Below, one piece after another: positions 62,149 to 64,000 of a DNA stretch of 64,000 nucleotides. A program made the translations under genes and the position numbers. Source of the stretch: Phenylobacterium deserti (GTDB lineage: Bacteria > Pseudomonadota > Alphaproteobacteria > Caulobacterales > Caulobacteraceae). Numbering within the stretch: position 1 is the stretch's first letter; every line of letters starts with the position of its first letter. The notes beneath the pieces were generated by a model. That model saw nothing but the letters and a program-made list of their open reading frames with translations, was not told the DNA's origin and did not search any database. Where the stretch lies: assembly GCA_943332615.1 (NCBI GenBank), contig CALQQB010000001.1, forward strand, positions 62,001 through 126,000, written 5' to 3'.

Positions 62149-62855
62149 TGACCCGCCCCACCCTCGTCTTCGCCTCTGGCCAACTGCTGACCGAGGATGT
62201 CTGGGCGCCGCAGGTCGTGGCGCTGGCGGACGACTACGACATCTTCGTCGCCGACCATGGCCAGGACGACACCATCGCCGGCATGGCGGTCCGCCTGCTG
62301 GACGCCGCCCCGCCACGGTTCCACCTGGTCGCCCACGCCATGGGCGGCTTCACTGCGTTCGAGGTGATGCGCCGTGCGCCGGAGCGAGTGATCAGCCTGG
62401 TGCTCATCGCCACCCTCGCCCCCAACGACGGCCCGGCCCAGACCGAGCGGCGGCAGGGCTACATCCGGCTGGTGGAGGCGGGGAACTTCGAGGGCGTGGT
62501 CGAGGAGCGTATCCCGATGCTGGTGCACCCCGACCGGCGCGGCGACGCGGCGCTGCTGGGCGCCATCCGGCGCATGGCGTCCGACACTGGTCCCGAACGG
62601 TTCCTGGGCCAGCAGCGCGCGATCATAAGCCGCGCCGACAGCCGGCCGGGGCTGGCGGCGATCACGGTCCCGACGCTGCTGATCCGCGGCGACCATGACG
62701 GGATCACGACGCCGGCGCACCAGGACGAGATCCTGGCGGGGATCGTGGGGTCGCGGCTGGAGGTCATAGAGGGCTGCGGGCACCTGCCGACGTTGGAGAA
62801 GCCGGAGGAGACGAATGCGATCTTCCGCGACTGGCTGGCAAGGGCCTCGATCTAA
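62148..62855 (+). CDS. Alpha/beta-hydrolase-fold protein lacking the nucleophile Ser
   Basis: 235 residues from ATG 62148 (overlaps the previous TGA). The fold is clear: VFASGQLLTEDVWAPQV (oxyanion loop region), the elbow HLVAHAMGGFTAFEVM, then IRGDHDGIT and EGCGHLPTLEKPEET. The residue expected to be the nucleophile is Ala64 in HAMGG, while D182 or D184 and H212 remain. Serine-ester hydrolysis is therefore unlikely. The protein may use the Asp-His pair for lyase, racemase or decarboxylase chemistry, or bind without catalysis. Confidence 0.85.
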   Translation: MTRPTLVFASGQLLTEDVWAPQVVALADDYDIFVADHGQDDTIAGMAVRLLDAAPPRFHLVAHAMGGFTAFEVMRRAPERVISLVLIATLAPNDGPAQTERRQGYIRLVEAGNFEGVVEERIPMLVHPDRRGDAALLGAIRRMASDTGPERFLGQQRAIISRADSRPGLAAITVPTLLIRGDHDGITTPAHQDEILAGIVGSRLEVIEGCGHLPTLEKPEETNAIFRDWLARASI

Positions 62856-62904
62856 GCTGCGGCCTATCCCTTGCGAGGCTTCGCTACAGATGGAAGGCGG
62901 GTGC

Positions 62905-63297
62905 TCAATGGAGCGCCAAGCTGACCAAAAGGAGGTAGCCCACGGCTGCCGCCGGCGCCCCGGCAACGAGCGTCTCAGCGGCCGTCCAGAACCAATAGCG
63001 TTGAGGCTGCTCGCTACGCCGAACCGGAATGCCCTTTCGGGTCCAGTAGCCGCGCCGGATCGCGCCTGAGAGGCGCAAGGATCGGTGAAGGACGGTGGGG
63101 AGCAAGGCTAAAGCTATGAGGGTGCTCAGGACTCTGCCGGGGACGACAGTCCGATGGAAACCCAGACCGACGCCGATCGCAATCGTCGCGGCTAGGAGTG
63201 ACGCTGTTGCGACCGGCAAAGAAACGAGCCAAGCGCGGTAGAGGCCAAGTTCTATCCGGTTCGATGAGAAACCCGGGTGGAGCCACAAACGCGACAT
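62905..63297 (-). CDS. Small membrane protein of unknown function
   Basis: 130 residues from the ATG with complement at 63295-63297. Three hydrophobic stretches are visible (WLVSLPVATASLLAATIAIG, STLIALALLPTVLH and LVAGAPAAAVGYLLLVSLAL), separated by a basic loop with YWTRKGIPVRR and QPQRYWFW. The loop pattern resembles small alphaproteobacterial membrane proteins of unknown role. No partner is obvious. Confidence 0.65.
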   Translation of the reverse strand: MSRLWLHPGFSSNRIELGLYRAWLVSLPVATASLLAATIAIGVGLGFHRTVVPGRVLSTLIALALLPTVLHRSLRLSGAIRRGYWTRKGIPVRRSEQPQRYWFWTAAETLVAGAPAAAVGYLLLVSLALH

Positions 63298-63415
63298 CGT
63301 CGCACCAATAGTGTGCGGACCAGTTCCATCGCTTGCCCCACGCACCATCGTCTCAGTCCAGCATGGACAATCGCCGTCAGCAATGGGGTCGATCGCACCA
63401 TGGCGGTCCGAGCGC

Positions 63416-64000
63416 TTATCTGCCTTCCAACTCCCGCCGCACGATCCCCGCCCCGTCCGCCATGGCCTTCAGCTTGCCGAAGGCCACCTCGCGGCTCTGG
63501 TATTTCATGCCGCAGTCCGGGGCGATGATCAGGCGCTCGGCGTCGATGTAGGGCAGGGCCTGGCGGATGCGGGCGGCGACAGTCTCGGCGGTCTCGATGT
63601 TCGGGTCGTTGAGGTCGATCACGCCGTACATGATGTACTTGCTGGGCAGCTCGCGCAGGATGCTCGGGTCGAGGTTCGGCTGGGCGGCCTCGATGGAGAT
63701 GATGTCGACGTCGGAGGCTTCGAGTTCCTCCAGGAAGGCGTAGCCGCCGGGCTTCGACGCGCCCTTGTGGACGTGGGCGTAGCCGAAGCAGATGTGCAGC
63801 GCGGTCAGGCCGCCGACGCCCTTCACCGCGCGATTGATGGCGTCGATGGCGAAGCTGCGGGCCTCGTCCGCCTTGGCCTGCAGGTAGGGCTCGTCCAGCT
63901 GCACGATATCGACGCCGGCGGCGAACAGATCGCGGGCCTCGGCGTTGACGGCGTCGGCGTAGTCCATGGCGAGCGAGCGGGCGTCCGGATAGTAATCGTT
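63416..64000 (-). CDS. MetE C-terminal-domain-like methyltransferase (5' end outside window)
   Basis: About 194 residues are visible; the frame runs to the window edge. The sequence matches the zinc-binding catalytic half of cobalamin-independent methionine synthase: DIVQLDEPYLQAKADEARSF, LTALHICFGYAHVHKG (His and Cys Zn ligands), ISIEAAQPNLD (Glu) and LIIAPDCGMKYQSRE (Cys ligand). The missing upstream part is needed to tell a full MetE from a core-MetE or a coenzyme-M-transferase-like relative. Members of this half-size family often occur in catabolic clusters and act on methyl or alkyl thiols. Confidence 0.85.
   Translation of the reverse strand, partial: NDYYPDARSLAMDYADAVNAEARDLFAAGVDIVQLDEPYLQAKADEARSFAIDAINRAVKGVGGLTALHICFGYAHVHKGASKPGGYAFLEELEASDVDIISIEAAQPNLDPSILRELPSKYIMYGVIDLNDPNIETAETVAARIRQALPYIDAERLIIAPDCGMKYQSREVAFGKLKAMADGAGIVRRELEGR

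Overview
This is GC-rich, densely packed bacterial DNA. It is rich in TonB-dependent receptors, short-chain dehydrogenases (SDRs) and acyl-CoA enzymes. Several start regions carry the housekeeping promoter pattern known from Caulobacter (TTGaCgS, 10-14 bases, GCtANAWC), and some of these promoters end so close to the start codon that the mRNA would be leaderless. Together these suggest an alphaproteobacterium of the Caulobacteraceae (Phenylobacterium/Caulobacter-like). This is inference, because there is no rRNA in the window. I found no tRNA, rRNA or CRISPR array.

Region 1 (1-11.1 kb) is nucleobase-nitrogen salvage. A hydrolase, OHCU decarboxylase and allantoicase (late purine breakdown) are followed by a small toxin-antitoxin pair. 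Next come a complete urease operon on the minus strand (ureDABCEFG) and, divergently, a GTP-cyclohydrolase-II-like protein, a DUF1688 protein and uracil phosphoribosyltransferase. That last trio is the URC-type uracil catabolism set. Allantoicase and the URC route both release urea, so urease joins the two.

Region 2 (11.1-24 kb) holds a class III CoA-transferase divergent from a double-TetR regulator, a GPH-type sugar symporter, two methyltransferases and a YceI lipoprotein. It also holds a hybrid histidine kinase cut in two by a 2,393-bp IS1595-family element. The element has clear terminal inverted repeats, an exact 8-bp target duplication and three passenger ORFs. An XRE regulator with two palindromes upstream and a decayed regulator follow.

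Region 3 (24-39 kb) contains msrC (free methionine-R-sulfoxide reductase), a thiolase with an SDR, a TonB receptor, a penicillin-acylase-type Ntn hydrolase, two tandem VOC proteins and a sorbosone-dehydrogenase-like lipoprotein. It also contains an unusual exported redoxin-like/cytochrome c/copper-monooxygenase-like/EF-hand protein and two flavoprotein dehydrogenases.

Region 4 (39-64 kb) looks like an accessory catabolic island for an unidentified hydrophobic or xenobiotic acid. It has six SDRs, an acyl-CoA dehydrogenase pair, a double-hotdog thioesterase, a nitronate-monooxygenase-like flavoprotein, DUF3237, a carboxymuconolactone decarboxylase-like protein, two NTF2/SnoaL proteins, a GST, a Spinster-type MFS carrier, a TonB receptor and a VOC protein. 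It closes with a translationally coupled four-gene operon: APH-fold kinase, divergent enolase homologue, D-2-hydroxyacid dehydrogenase, and an alpha/beta-hydrolase-fold protein lacking its nucleophile serine. In the enolase homologue the family's active-site His is Ala. I consider this operon the best candidate for an undescribed pathway. The window ends inside a MetE-C-terminal-domain-like gene.
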